Positions 8,828 through 17,806 of a DNA stretch of 64,000 nucleotides are shown piece after piece. A model generated the notes under the pieces. It was not told the origin of the DNA. It ran no database searches and saw nothing but the letters and a program-made list of their open reading frames with translations. A program made the position numbers and the translations under genes. The stretch's first letter is position 1; each line of letters begins with the position of its first letter. The stretch comes from an uncultured Alistipes sp. (lineage in GTDB: Bacteria; Bacteroidota; Bacteroidia; Bacteroidales; Rikenellaceae): NCBI GenBank assembly GCA_944326035.1, contig CALVCS010000003.1, forward strand, positions 62,001 to 126,000. The letters are read 5' to 3'.

Positions 8828-8857
8828 AGAGGGTTCTCGTTGAGGGGACCCTCTTTT
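8828..8857 (+). terminator. Terminator of the 3-keto-sugar operon
   Basis: AGAGGGT at 8828-8834 pairs with ACCCTCT at 8848-8854, followed by TTTCTT. Confidence 0.75.
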
Positions 8858-9188
8858 CTTGTGTAGGGGGGAGCGTTTGTGAGGGGGAGTTTCGTTAAAG
8901 GGGTAGTAAACGGTCGCAAAGGGTTGACCGGCGAATCTGGACATGGCGTCGGCGGGCAAAGCGTGGAAGATAGGGCGAAAGGCTACCCCGCCGGAAACGG
9001 CCCCACTTCCGCTTCCGACTGGAAAGCGAAAAAGGGGACAAGCAGGACGGGGAAGAAAATCGAGCAAGTCGGACAGGGGGCAACCGGAAAGAACGGAAAA
9101 ACGGGAATACATGTCGGCGGGATGCATTTTTTCCGGAAAAAATGTATTTTTGTGAAGCTTAATAAAAACCTACTAATAACCTGAACTG
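8858..9188 (+). other. Spacer before the first PL8 gene
   Basis: About 330 bp, G/A-rich on the plus strand, with short open frames that look like chance. Only the promoter near 9145 is recognisable. Confidence 0.4.
9145..9152 (+). promoter_or_regulatory. -7 promoter box of PL8 lyase A
   Basis: TATTTTTG matches TAnnTTTG and lies 37 bp upstream of the ATG. The -33 region is T-rich but has no clear TTTG. Confidence 0.6.
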
Positions 9189-11567
9189 ATGACTTCTGTT
9201 TTTTCTGCTTGGCGCAGCGGATTCTGGACGCTTTGCGCAGCAGTTTCTTTGCTGGTTTCCTGTGGAGAGGGAACCCCCAAACAATTCTCTTTTGACGATA
9301 TGCGGTTGCGCTACCGCGAAAGCCTCGTAGGACGCACCCCGCTAGACCTCTCGGACAGTGTGGTCGCCGGACGAATCGCCCGTATCGACCAAACAGCCGG
9401 TCTGTATTGGAAATCCCTCAATAAAGCCGCCGATCGAACCTGGTTGTGGGAAGATTGCAACCGCGAGGGAATATCGACCAATACCCTGGTTCCCTATAGC
9501 CGTTTGTTGGCCATGTCCCTGGCCTGGGCCACCGAAGGCTCGCGCTACGAGGGAAACGACACCCTCAAACACGATATCATCGCCGGCATGGATTGGATGT
9601 ACGAAAACCGCTACAACCCTTCGATCCCGTTGTATGATAACTGGTGGATGTTCGTGATCGGCACCCCGCTCAACATCGACAAGGTGATGGTGCTGCTCTA
9701 TGATGAACTGACCGACCAACAGAAGGCCAACTATATCGAGGCCATGAACTATTATGCCCCCAATGTGACCTATGAAGGGGCATCGACCGGCGCCAATAAG
9801 ATCTGGCAGTGCAATAGCATGGCGTTACGCGGGATCCTGGCCCACAATGCGGATATGATCCGCATGGCCGTCGATGGACTGCAGACCGAGTTCAAGATCG
9901 TTCGTACACACGATGGCTTCTATGATGACGGTTCCTTCGTACAGCATCAATGGCATCCCTATACGGGCGGCTATGGCCGTTCGTTGCTGGGACAGCTGAC
10001 CGAAATGGTGAATCTGGTGCAGGGAAGTCCCTGGGAGGTGCCCCAGGAACAGGTCGGTATGCTCTACAATTGGGTGCATAACGCGTATGAGCCGCTGATG
10101 TTCCGGGGTGCCATGATGGATATGGTGCGTGGTCGGGAAATCTCACGTCCGGGGGCCGGTGATCGGGGAACCGGGCACAGTATCCTGGTGTCGATGTTCA
10201 TGCTCTCGCAGAGCGCGCCCGAACCGGAACGTAGTCGTCTGCAAGGCGTCGTGAAACAACAGGCCCTGGAGGATCACTATCGGGATCTGATTATGGATAT
10301 TCCGCTCTATCTGGTGGCCGACTACCGGGCCATGATGGCGGATGAAAGTATTCTGCCGGCTCAGCCGGTTACTCTGCACAAACAGTTCTCGGCCATGGAT
10401 CGCGTGGTGCACAAAACCCCCCATTTTGCGTTGGGGTTGGCGATGTCCTCGGCTCGGATCGAAAATTACGAAACGATCAACGATGAAAATCTGAAAAGCT
10501 GGTATACGGGAGACGGGATGATCTATCTGTACGATGGTGATTTGCGGCAATACAGCGAAAACTTCTGGCCGACGGTCAACCCCTATCGGTTGGCCGGAAC
10601 CACCGTGGATACCCGCCCGCGCGAAGCGAAAACCTTGCCGCTGGCGCCGGGGCTGCTGTATGCCGACGGCTACAAAAGCCCGCAACACTGGGTGGGGGGC
10701 GCCTCGATCGACACGCTTTACGGGGCGGTCGGCATGTGGCTCGATGCTTATGATTGTACCCTGGAGGCGAAAAAAAGTTGGTTTATGGCCGGGGATGAGA
10801 TCGTCTGCCTGGGGGCCGGGATCAACAGTACGGATGGTCGTACGATCGAAACGACGGTGGAAAACCGCAAGCTGAATGGCGATGCACAATATGTGCTGAC
10901 GCTGGATGGCCAGCCGGTGTTGGCTCAGAACGGTCAGATGCAGGCGCCGGCAGCTCGTTGGGCCCATTTTGCCGGCACGACGGAAGGAACGGCGGTCGGG
11001 TACTATTTCCCGCAACCGACGGCGGTGAATCTGTTGCGCAAAGAGCGTACCGGCAACTGGATCGATATCAACTATGCGGCGTTGAATATGCCCGATGTGA
11101 CGAAAAGTTATTTCACCCTCTGGATGGATCATGGGAAGAGCCCGCGGGAGGCAACCTATGCATATGTGTTGTTGCCGGGGCGATCGGCCGAACAGACGGC
11201 AAGTTATGCCGAACACCCGACCGTTTCGATTTTGGCCAATGAAGCGAAGGTGCAGGCCGTTCGTCACGAAGTGTATGGGGTGACCGGTCTGAATTTTTGG
11301 GAAGCCGGTTCCTTGCCGACGGTCGGGGTGAGCGTCGATGCCCCCTGCTCGATGGTGATGCGGGAGGCCGAAGGGAGCCTAACCATCGGGGTGAGCGATC
11401 CCACCCATCTCAATGACAAAGGGGTAGAGGTGACGCTGAATCGAACGGTCGGCGATCCGGTGGAAGCCAATCCCGATATAGAGGTCTTGTCGACCTCTCC
11501 GCTCAAAATGCGGGTCCATACGGCCGGGAAATTGGGCCGTACCTCTCAAGTGACGTTTTCCTTGTAG
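9189..11567 (+). CDS. Polysaccharide lyase family 8 lipoprotein (lyase A)
   Basis: The 792-residue protein has a lipoprotein signal ending LLVSC. It has the PL8 layout: an N-terminal alpha/alpha toroid (to ~400), then beta-sandwich domains. By homology to chondroitin AC lyase the catalytic set is present: N203 (TGANKIW), H253 and Y262 in QHQWHPYTGGYG, R316 and R320 in VRGREISR, and E428 with N431 in NYETIN. PL8 enzymes break 1,4 bonds to uronic acids in chondroitin, hyaluronan or xanthan by beta-elimination, giving unsaturated ends. Two paralogues follow, with kduI and a kduD-type gene further downstream. Substrate cannot be read from sequence; a glycosaminoglycan is most likely. Confidence 0.93.
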   Translation: MTSVFSAWRSGFWTLCAAVSLLVSCGEGTPKQFSFDDMRLRYRESLVGRTPLDLSDSVVAGRIARIDQTAGLYWKSLNKAADRTWLWEDCNREGISTNTLVPYSRLLAMSLAWATEGSRYEGNDTLKHDIIAGMDWMYENRYNPSIPLYDNWWMFVIGTPLNIDKVMVLLYDELTDQQKANYIEAMNYYAPNVTYEGASTGANKIWQCNSMALRGILAHNADMIRMAVDGLQTEFKIVRTHDGFYDDGSFVQHQWHPYTGGYGRSLLGQLTEMVNLVQGSPWEVPQEQVGMLYNWVHNAYEPLMFRGAMMDMVRGREISRPGAGDRGTGHSILVSMFMLSQSAPEPERSRLQGVVKQQALEDHYRDLIMDIPLYLVADYRAMMADESILPAQPVTLHKQFSAMDRVVHKTPHFALGLAMSSARIENYETINDENLKSWYTGDGMIYLYDGDLRQYSENFWPTVNPYRLAGTTVDTRPREAKTLPLAPGLLYADGYKSPQHWVGGASIDTLYGAVGMWLDAYDCTLEAKKSWFMAGDEIVCLGAGINSTDGRTIETTVENRKLNGDAQYVLTLDGQPVLAQNGQMQAPAARWAHFAGTTEGTAVGYYFPQPTAVNLLRKERTGNWIDINYAALNMPDVTKSYFTLWMDHGKSPREATYAYVLLPGRSAEQTASYAEHPTVSILANEAKVQAVRHEVYGVTGLNFWEAGSLPTVGVSVDAPCSMVMREAEGSLTIGVSDPTHLNDKGVEVTLNRTVGDPVEANPDIEVLSTSPLKMRVHTAGKLGRTSQVTFSL

Positions 11568-11907
11568 GAGACGGATAAACACATTGGTTGAGGGTCCGGA
11601 AAAAGCGAAGAGAGAACGAAAAGGGAAAGCGTCAGGATCGCAACAGGGGAAGACGAAGCGGGGTTGTGCTCGGGAAACGTTTTGAAGATCGGGTGTGGAG
11701 GCGCCGAGGAATTTCCAAAGACCTACGCCCCTCTGTATTCGATTTCCCAGGAGACCTATTGCCGACCGGTATAGGTTCCAGTGGGAGAAGCGTACACGCA
11801 AACGGGGATCGAGGCAGCCTCAAAACGAGAATCGAGGACGCCTCTTGCCGGAGCTCTCGAAAGAGGGTATCTTTGAAAGTGAGAAGGAAACTTAATAAAA
11901 AATTCCG
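11568..11907 (+). other. Spacer between PL8 lyases A and B
   Basis: The spacer is 340 bp, purine-rich, with no convincing gene. It holds the promoter of lyase B at its right end. No terminator-like hairpin was seen after lyase A. Confidence 0.4.
11845..11875 (+). promoter_or_regulatory. Promoter of PL8 lyase B
   Basis: TTG at 11845-11847 and TATCTTTG at 11868-11875 are 20 bp apart, a good -33/-7 pair. The ATG follows 32 bp later. Confidence 0.8.
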
Positions 11908-14289
11908 ATGAAGAGCTGTTTTGCCATATGGAGACATTCGTGGGGGCTGTGGTTGCTGGTCGGCTTGCTGAGCGTTTTGATGAGTGGGTGTAACCGTCAT
12001 GACCTTTCGTTCGAAGATCTGCGGTTGCGTTATCGACGCACGCTGCTGCCGCCGAAAGTGGATCGGTCGGATAGCTTGATTACGGCTCGTATCGCTGCAG
12101 CCGATCAGGCCGTGGAGGGCTATTGGAACGACCTGAACCGAACCCCCGGCCGAAACTACCTGTGGGCCGATTCGCGCGATCGTTTTGCGGAAGCCCAATC
12201 GCTGACCATGGACTATGGCCGTCTGGAGGCGATGGCGCGGGCCTATTATACCCCCGGATCACGCTATGAAGGCAATGATTCGTTGTTGCGGGAGGTGATT
12301 GCCGGTCTGGACTGGATGTACCAAAATCGCTACAACCCGGGAATCCCCATGTATCACAACTGGTGGGAGTGGGTGATCGGCGTCCCCATGACGCTCAATA
12401 ATATCCTGGTGATTCTGTACGACGATCTCACCCCCCAACAACGGGCCAATTACCTTGCGGCGATGGACTATTATGCGCCCGATGTGACCTTCGAAGGCGC
12501 GGCGACCGGCGCCAATAAGATCTGGCAGTGCGGCAATATGGCCTTGCGGGGAATCCTCGCTCAACGGCCCGACCAACTCCAGATGGCGATCGATGGCCTG
12601 TCGACCGAATTTGTCTATGTAAGCGAGAAGGATGGATTCTATCGGGACGGCTCCTTCGTGCAGCACCAGTGGCACCCTTACAACGGGGGCTATGGCACGT
12701 CGCTGCTCGCCCATATGGCCAACGTGATTCCGCTGGTGCAGGACTCGCCTTGGGAAGTGCCTCAGGAGTATCAACAGATGTTGTTCGAATGGGTGCGCAA
12801 TGGCTATGAACCGCTCTTGTACCGCGGCGCCATGATGGATATGGTGCGCGGAAGGGAGATCTCCCGGAAAACAACCAGCGATCGGGTTGCCGGTCACAGC
12901 GTATTGGTCTCGATGTTCAAGCTCTCGGAGATCGTTCCCGATGCGGAAAAAGCCCGGTTGCGTTCGGTGATTAAGGCGCATATGCTGGCCGATACGTGTC
13001 GCGATCTGTTGTTGGACATGCCGACCTACCTGGTGAGCGAAGCACGGGCCTTACGGGACGATAAACGGGTGGTCCCCGCCACCACGACGACCCTGAATAA
13101 GGTGTTTAGTGCGATGGATCGGGTGGTGCATGTACGCCCGGGATTTGCGTTGGGGCTGGCGATGTCTTCGGCGCGCATCGAGAATTATGAAACCATCAAT
13201 GGCGAAAATCTGAAGGCCTGGTATATCGGCGATGGCATGACCTATCTGTATGACGGCGATTTGCGTCAATTCGGCGAGGACTTCTGGCCTACGGTCGATG
13301 CCTATCGCATGCCCGGCACGACGGTGGATACCCACAAACGGAAAGCCGAAACCCTGCCGTTTGCCCCGGGATTGCTCTATGCCGACGGCTACAAAAGTCC
13401 CGAAACGTGGGTCGGGGGCTGTTCGTTGTTCGGTGAGTTCGGGATGGCGGGCATGGCGCTCAAGGCTTTTGAAAGTACCCTGCAGGCCAAGAAATCGTGG
13501 TTTATGGTGGATGACGAAATCGTTTGCCTGGGCGCCGGGATTGTGAGTCGGGACCATCGAACGATCGAAACCATTGTGGAAAATCGAAAACTCAACGACT
13601 CCCTGCGCTATCGGTTCGATCTGGAGGGGGTGCCGGTATTGACCCGCAACGGCAGCCTTTCGACTGATCATCCGAAATGGGTGCATTTCGAGGGCTCGGA
13701 TGAGGGAACTTCGGTCGGATATTATTTTCTGGAACCGGCCCGGGTGCATCTGCTGCGGGAAACTCGCACCGGGTCGTGGTATGAGATCAGCCAGCCATAT
13801 GGCGATACGACGCCGATTGTCAGGGATTACTTTACGATGTGGATCGATCACGGGAAAAATCCCCACGCAGCCACCTACGCCTATGTCTTGCTGCCGGGCA
13901 GTAACCTCGAACAGACCATGCTCTATGCCCGGAATCCCAATGTGCGGGTGCTGGCCAATACCCCGCAGGTACAGGCCGTCAAACATCGCACCGAAGGGGT
14001 GACCGGGATCAATTTTTGGGAAGCGGGCAGTCTGCCGCAGGCCGGGGTACGGGTCAGTGCGCCCGCTTCGGTGATGCTGCGCGAAACCGAAGAGGAGTTG
14101 TGGATCGGCCTGAGCGATCCCACCCACCTGCAAAACGAACCGGTGATCCTGGAACTCGAACGCGTAGCCGAATCGGTCCTGGAGGACAATCCTCGGATTA
14201 CGGTGCTGTCGATGACCCCGGAGGTAAAGTTGGAGGTGGATCTCTCCGGCTCCTTGGGGCAAACCCTGGCGGTGAAACTGAAAAAATAG
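11908..14289 (+). CDS. Polysaccharide lyase family 8 lipoprotein (lyase B)
   Basis: This 793-residue paralogue of lyase A has a lipoprotein signal ending LMSGC. Its catalytic residues fall at identical positions: N203, H253, Y262, R316, R320, E428 and N431. The match in spacing through the toroid domain shows a recent duplication, but the signal peptide and surface loops differ, for instance QRPDQLQ versus HNADMIR after the catalytic Asn motif. It has its own consensus promoter, so it can be expressed apart from lyase A. Likely a surface or periplasmic lyase on a uronic-acid polymer; different preference (sulfation, epimer or chain end) is an inference. Confidence 0.92.
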   Translation: MKSCFAIWRHSWGLWLLVGLLSVLMSGCNRHDLSFEDLRLRYRRTLLPPKVDRSDSLITARIAAADQAVEGYWNDLNRTPGRNYLWADSRDRFAEAQSLTMDYGRLEAMARAYYTPGSRYEGNDSLLREVIAGLDWMYQNRYNPGIPMYHNWWEWVIGVPMTLNNILVILYDDLTPQQRANYLAAMDYYAPDVTFEGAATGANKIWQCGNMALRGILAQRPDQLQMAIDGLSTEFVYVSEKDGFYRDGSFVQHQWHPYNGGYGTSLLAHMANVIPLVQDSPWEVPQEYQQMLFEWVRNGYEPLLYRGAMMDMVRGREISRKTTSDRVAGHSVLVSMFKLSEIVPDAEKARLRSVIKAHMLADTCRDLLLDMPTYLVSEARALRDDKRVVPATTTTLNKVFSAMDRVVHVRPGFALGLAMSSARIENYETINGENLKAWYIGDGMTYLYDGDLRQFGEDFWPTVDAYRMPGTTVDTHKRKAETLPFAPGLLYADGYKSPETWVGGCSLFGEFGMAGMALKAFESTLQAKKSWFMVDDEIVCLGAGIVSRDHRTIETIVENRKLNDSLRYRFDLEGVPVLTRNGSLSTDHPKWVHFEGSDEGTSVGYYFLEPARVHLLRETRTGSWYEISQPYGDTTPIVRDYFTMWIDHGKNPHAATYAYVLLPGSNLEQTMLYARNPNVRVLANTPQVQAVKHRTEGVTGINFWEAGSLPQAGVRVSAPASVMLRETEEELWIGLSDPTHLQNEPVILELERVAESVLEDNPRITVLSMTPEVKLEVDLSGSLGQTLAVKLKK

Positions 14290-14300
14290 CACGACGCGAA

Positions 14301-14399
14301 GCGAACCCGAAGTGACCCTGGAGCGAACCTGAAACGAACCCGGAGCGAGCCCGGAGCGAACCTGAAACGAACCCGAAGCGGACCCGAAGAAAACTCGAA
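14301..14399 (+). repeat. 11-bp degenerate tandem repeat, nine units
   Basis: Nine head-to-tail units of 11 bp fill the spacer between lyases B and C; the consensus is GCGAACCCGAA. Examples are GCGAACCTGAA at 14323 and 14356 and ACGAACCCGAA at 14367. The period is close to one DNA helical turn. No open frame with a credible product runs through it. Confidence 0.88.
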
Positions 14400-14491
14400 G
14401 GCATTACGATACGAGAGAAGGGCGATCCGCTCTCTTCGGAAGAACATGAATCGATGAAAAATCCAATATAAACCTAAATGAACTGAAACCA

Positions 14492-16873
14492 ATGAGGGCG
14501 ATCAAACCTTTTCGAGGCCTGCGAGGCCTATTTGTTGTCGGGGTGGCCGTTTTGTGCGGGGTGAGCTGCGGACCGAAGCCGCTGTCGTATGACGAACTCC
14601 GAATCCGTTATTTCAATCAATTGACCGGTCAGCAGTCCAATCTGCAAGATTCGGTAGTCCGTAAACGGCTGCAGGCCATGGATGCCGGGGTGAAACAAGC
14701 GTGGGAAAGCCTGAATAAATCGGCCGATCGGACCTATCTGTGGGATGACCGCGATGCGCAGGATGATACCATCTCGCCGTTCCGACCCGCTTCGATCACT
14801 ACGCCGATCGGGCGCCTCAGCAGCATGGCCGTCGCTTGGGCGACTCCGGGATCGGACTACTACCATAACGATAGCCTGAAAACCGATGTTATCGAGGGCA
14901 TGGAGTGGATCTATGCCCATAAATGGAGTCCCAAATATCCGATGTACGGCAACTGGTGGGACTGGATCATCGGGATGCCCTACTCGGTGAACAACCTGTT
15001 GGTGGCGCTGTACGACGAGCTGACCCCGGAACAACGGGCCAAATATATCGAAGCACTGGATTATTATGCGCCGGGAGTGACCTTCGAAGGGGCCTCGACT
15101 GGGGCCAATAAGATCTGGCAGTGCTATTCGATGGCCCTGCGCGGGATCTTGGCGCATGACCCCGACAAAATCGAAATGGGGATCCAGGGAATCGATACCG
15201 AATTCAAATATGTGGATACGCACGATGGATTTTATCGCGACGGCTCTTTCCTGCAGCACCAGTGGCATCCCTATACGGGGGGCTATGGCGCCGGGATGTT
15301 GTCCGATATGGTGCGGGTCATTCAGCTGGTGGACGGCTCGCCATGGGCAGTCGACCCCTCTCATGTGCAGATGATCGACGAATGGGTGGAAAACGCTTAC
15401 CTGCCGTTGATCTATCAGGGGGCAATGATGGACCTGGTACGCGGTCGCGAAATCGCCCGTCAGGCCGCTTCGGACCGTTCGACCGGTCACCGGATCCTGA
15501 TGAGCGCGTACAATGTGGCGAAACTGTCGCCGCAGGAGGTACAGGATCGGATCCTCGCACGGGTGAAGTATGAAATTCTGTCCGATCACCAACGCGATTT
15601 CGTGACCAACGATGTGCCGACCTGGCAGTTGGATGAAGTACGGGCCTTCCTGGCCGATGACCGGATCCCGGCCCAGGCCCCGGCGCCTTATCTGAAACAG
15701 TTCCCGATGATGGATCGGGTGATGTATGTGCGGCCGGGCTTTGCCTTCGCCCTGGCGATGTCCTCGAGCCGTATCGAAAACTATGAGTCGATCGATACCG
15801 AAAACATGATGGCCTGGCATACGGGAGACGGAATGACCTATTTCTATAATGGGGATCAGGCTCAGTATACCGACCAGTTCTGGTCGACGGTGGACTGGTA
15901 TCGGCTGCCGGGCACGACGGTCGATCAAAAACGCCACGAAGTCAAATCGTTGCCCTTTGGCGAAGGGGTGCTCTATGCCGATGGCTACAAAAGCCCCCAC
16001 AGCTGGGTCGGCGGATCGTCGATCGAAGGGCTGTACGGCATTTCGGGAATGTGGTTCCAGGACGGAAAGAGTACCCTGCAGGCGAAGAAGAGTTGGTTTT
16101 TCGTTGGGGATCAGGTGGTTTGTCTGGGCACCGGCGTGACCAGCCAGGACAACCTGCCGGTCGAAACGATCGTGGATAACCGTAAACTCGCCGGCCAAAC
16201 GACGGTGGTGGCTTCCGATGGCCAGAAACTGGATAAAAACGGCGCATTGACGCTGGAGAATCCGAGTTGGGTGCAGTGTCAGACGGCTATGCCGGGAACG
16301 GCGGTCGGCTACTACTTCCCGCAACCGGAAAAGGTGCAGGTGTTGCGTGAAAGCCGGACCGGCTCGTGGCGCGCGTTCACGAAGTATGGCGATCCGACCC
16401 TGGTTACCCGGGATTACGTGACCTTGTGGGTCGATCATGGCCAAAACCCCCAGGGGGATACCTATGCCTATGTCGTGTTACCGGGACTGTCGGCCGAACA
16501 AACCCAGGCCTATGCGGAAAGCCCGAACGTGAAGGTGTTGTCGAATACGCCTTCGGTTCAGGCCGTACGGGCCGAAGCCGAAGGGGTGACCGGCATCAAC
16601 TTCTGGGAGGCAGGGACGCTGGCTGAGGCAGGGGTGAGTGTGGATGCCCCCGCTTCGGTGACGCTGCGCGAGGATGAATCGCGGCTGGTGGTCGGATTGA
16701 GCGACCCCACGATGTTGCATGAAGACGCAATCACGCTGCAGATCGCTCAGACGGTCAAAGGTGCCTTGGGTGAAAATCCGCAGGTGAAGGTGTTGTCGCT
16801 GTCGCCGCTGAAACTGCAGGTGAACGTCTCCGGCGGGATGGGGGCCACTTTTGAAGTCGCCTTTGAAAAATAG
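14492..16873 (+). CDS. Polysaccharide lyase family 8 lipoprotein (lyase C)
   Basis: The third PL8 paralogue has 793 residues and a lipoprotein signal ending GVSC. Catalytic positions are N206, H256, Y265, R319, R323 and E432. The residue three after the catalytic Glu is D435, where lyases A and B have Asn; that site matches Asn374 of chondroitin AC lyase as I recall it, so substrate binding may differ. The N-terminal 110 residues also diverge from A and B, with a longer loop before the SMAVAWATPGSDYY stretch. No consensus promoter was found directly upstream; the spacer carries the 11-bp repeat array. It may rely on read-through from lyase B. Confidence 0.92.
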   Translation: MRAIKPFRGLRGLFVVGVAVLCGVSCGPKPLSYDELRIRYFNQLTGQQSNLQDSVVRKRLQAMDAGVKQAWESLNKSADRTYLWDDRDAQDDTISPFRPASITTPIGRLSSMAVAWATPGSDYYHNDSLKTDVIEGMEWIYAHKWSPKYPMYGNWWDWIIGMPYSVNNLLVALYDELTPEQRAKYIEALDYYAPGVTFEGASTGANKIWQCYSMALRGILAHDPDKIEMGIQGIDTEFKYVDTHDGFYRDGSFLQHQWHPYTGGYGAGMLSDMVRVIQLVDGSPWAVDPSHVQMIDEWVENAYLPLIYQGAMMDLVRGREIARQAASDRSTGHRILMSAYNVAKLSPQEVQDRILARVKYEILSDHQRDFVTNDVPTWQLDEVRAFLADDRIPAQAPAPYLKQFPMMDRVMYVRPGFAFALAMSSSRIENYESIDTENMMAWHTGDGMTYFYNGDQAQYTDQFWSTVDWYRLPGTTVDQKRHEVKSLPFGEGVLYADGYKSPHSWVGGSSIEGLYGISGMWFQDGKSTLQAKKSWFFVGDQVVCLGTGVTSQDNLPVETIVDNRKLAGQTTVVASDGQKLDKNGALTLENPSWVQCQTAMPGTAVGYYFPQPEKVQVLRESRTGSWRAFTKYGDPTLVTRDYVTLWVDHGQNPQGDTYAYVVLPGLSAEQTQAYAESPNVKVLSNTPSVQAVRAEAEGVTGINFWEAGTLAEAGVSVDAPASVTLREDESRLVVGLSDPTMLHEDAITLQIAQTVKGALGENPQVKVLSLSPLKLQVNVSGGMGATFEVAFEK

Positions 16874-17017
16874 CGGCGGATCGGACGTCGACCGTCGCAG
16901 GAGGCTTCTTCCGTTTCCGCGGGCGTGAACCCCCGGAAGCGTATGTCGCCCGATGCGGCTCTCCGACGAAGAGAGAAAACGGCGTTTTTCACTTCGAGGG
17001 GTGGAATCCCGCAGGTA

Positions 17018-17049
17018 TTTGCACGGAATAAGGAAAATTCGTATCTTTG
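17018..17049 (+). promoter_or_regulatory. Promoter of the cupin-kduI-kduD-DUF4861 operon
   Basis: TTTG at 17018-17021 and TATCTTTG at 17042-17049 are 20 bp apart, a near-perfect Bacteroidota promoter. The first ATG follows 73 bp later. Confidence 0.85.
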
Positions 17050-17122
17050 AAAGTCGTAGCCCTGCAGAAGGACCGACGCTAAAAGTCGCGTAATTGTAAG
17101 AAACCCAATAAAAACCGAAACT

Positions 17123-17638
17123 ATGAAAAAGATCAATTGGAAACAAGCTGCTTTGGCTGCTGTAGCCGTGGCAGGGGTCGCTTGCTCGGGCAATCAAAAT
17201 GCTCAGAATGCAGCCGCTCAGACCGCTGATTCGACCGCAACGCAGGATTCCGTATGCTATGCGGTGTATGACCCCAATCAACCTATCAATCTGAAAGATA
17301 TGCCTATTTTCTGGGAAAACGAAAAGGCGGAAGTGACGCAGGTAAATCCGTCGACCACCCGCAAACTGAACTATTTGAATGATTTGATGGTCTGCATCGT
17401 GGACATCAAAGGCCCGCAGGCAGAACCCGATCCGGTACATTCTCATGTCGCTGAACAGATGAGCTATATCGCTGAAGGCGAAGCGCTCGTTATTATCGGC
17501 GACCAGAGCAAAAAACTGAAAGCCGGTGATATCTTTGCCGTGCCTTCGAATGTGCCCCATACGGTACAGGCTTTGGGTCCTCGTCTGTTGTTGATCGACA
17601 GCTTTAACCCCATTCGCGAAGACTTTTTGAAAAAATAG
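17123..17638 (+). CDS. Cupin-domain lipoprotein
   Basis: The 171-residue protein has a lipoprotein signal ending GVACS and a ~60-residue Ala/Thr/Gln-rich linker, then a single cupin domain. The metal-binding cupin motif is visible as PVHSHVAEQMSYIAEGE, followed by AGDIFAVPSNVPHTV, which supplies the fourth ligand His. Exported cupins beside kduI are thought to take part in uronate processing: enzymes that linearise 4,5-unsaturated uronates (KdgF) are also cupins of similar size. That makes a KdgF-like role plausible, but the lipid anchor is unusual for KdgF, which is cytoplasmic. First gene of the operon with kduI. Confidence 0.78.
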   Translation: MKKINWKQAALAAVAVAGVACSGNQNAQNAAAQTADSTATQDSVCYAVYDPNQPINLKDMPIFWENEKAEVTQVNPSTTRKLNYLNDLMVCIVDIKGPQAEPDPVHSHVAEQMSYIAEGEALVIIGDQSKKLKAGDIFAVPSNVPHTVQALGPRLLLIDSFNPIREDFLKK

Positions 17639-17806
17639 AGGCTGAGGCGGAACGCGCAGCACCGACCGCTTCCACCTTGTTAGGGTGGGGATACACCGGT
17701 CGCGCGACGATAAACCGCTCACAGCGTGTGTATATACTAACCCGTTCCCGCAGCGACACTCCGTTCGGATCGTTCGCTGCGGTGAATGTTTAAAAGAAAT
17801 CTGGCT

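Noticed and set aside
14301..14399. The 11-bp repeat array considered as a CRISPR array
   Set aside because: Units are contiguous with no spacers, far too short, and no cas genes are present.
14528..16444. A 638-codon open frame antisense to PL8 lyase C, with similar long antisense frames over lyases A and B
   Set aside because: The sense genes have clear domains and catalytic residues. GC-rich codon use leaves antisense frames open by chance, and the antisense products match no family and have no start context.
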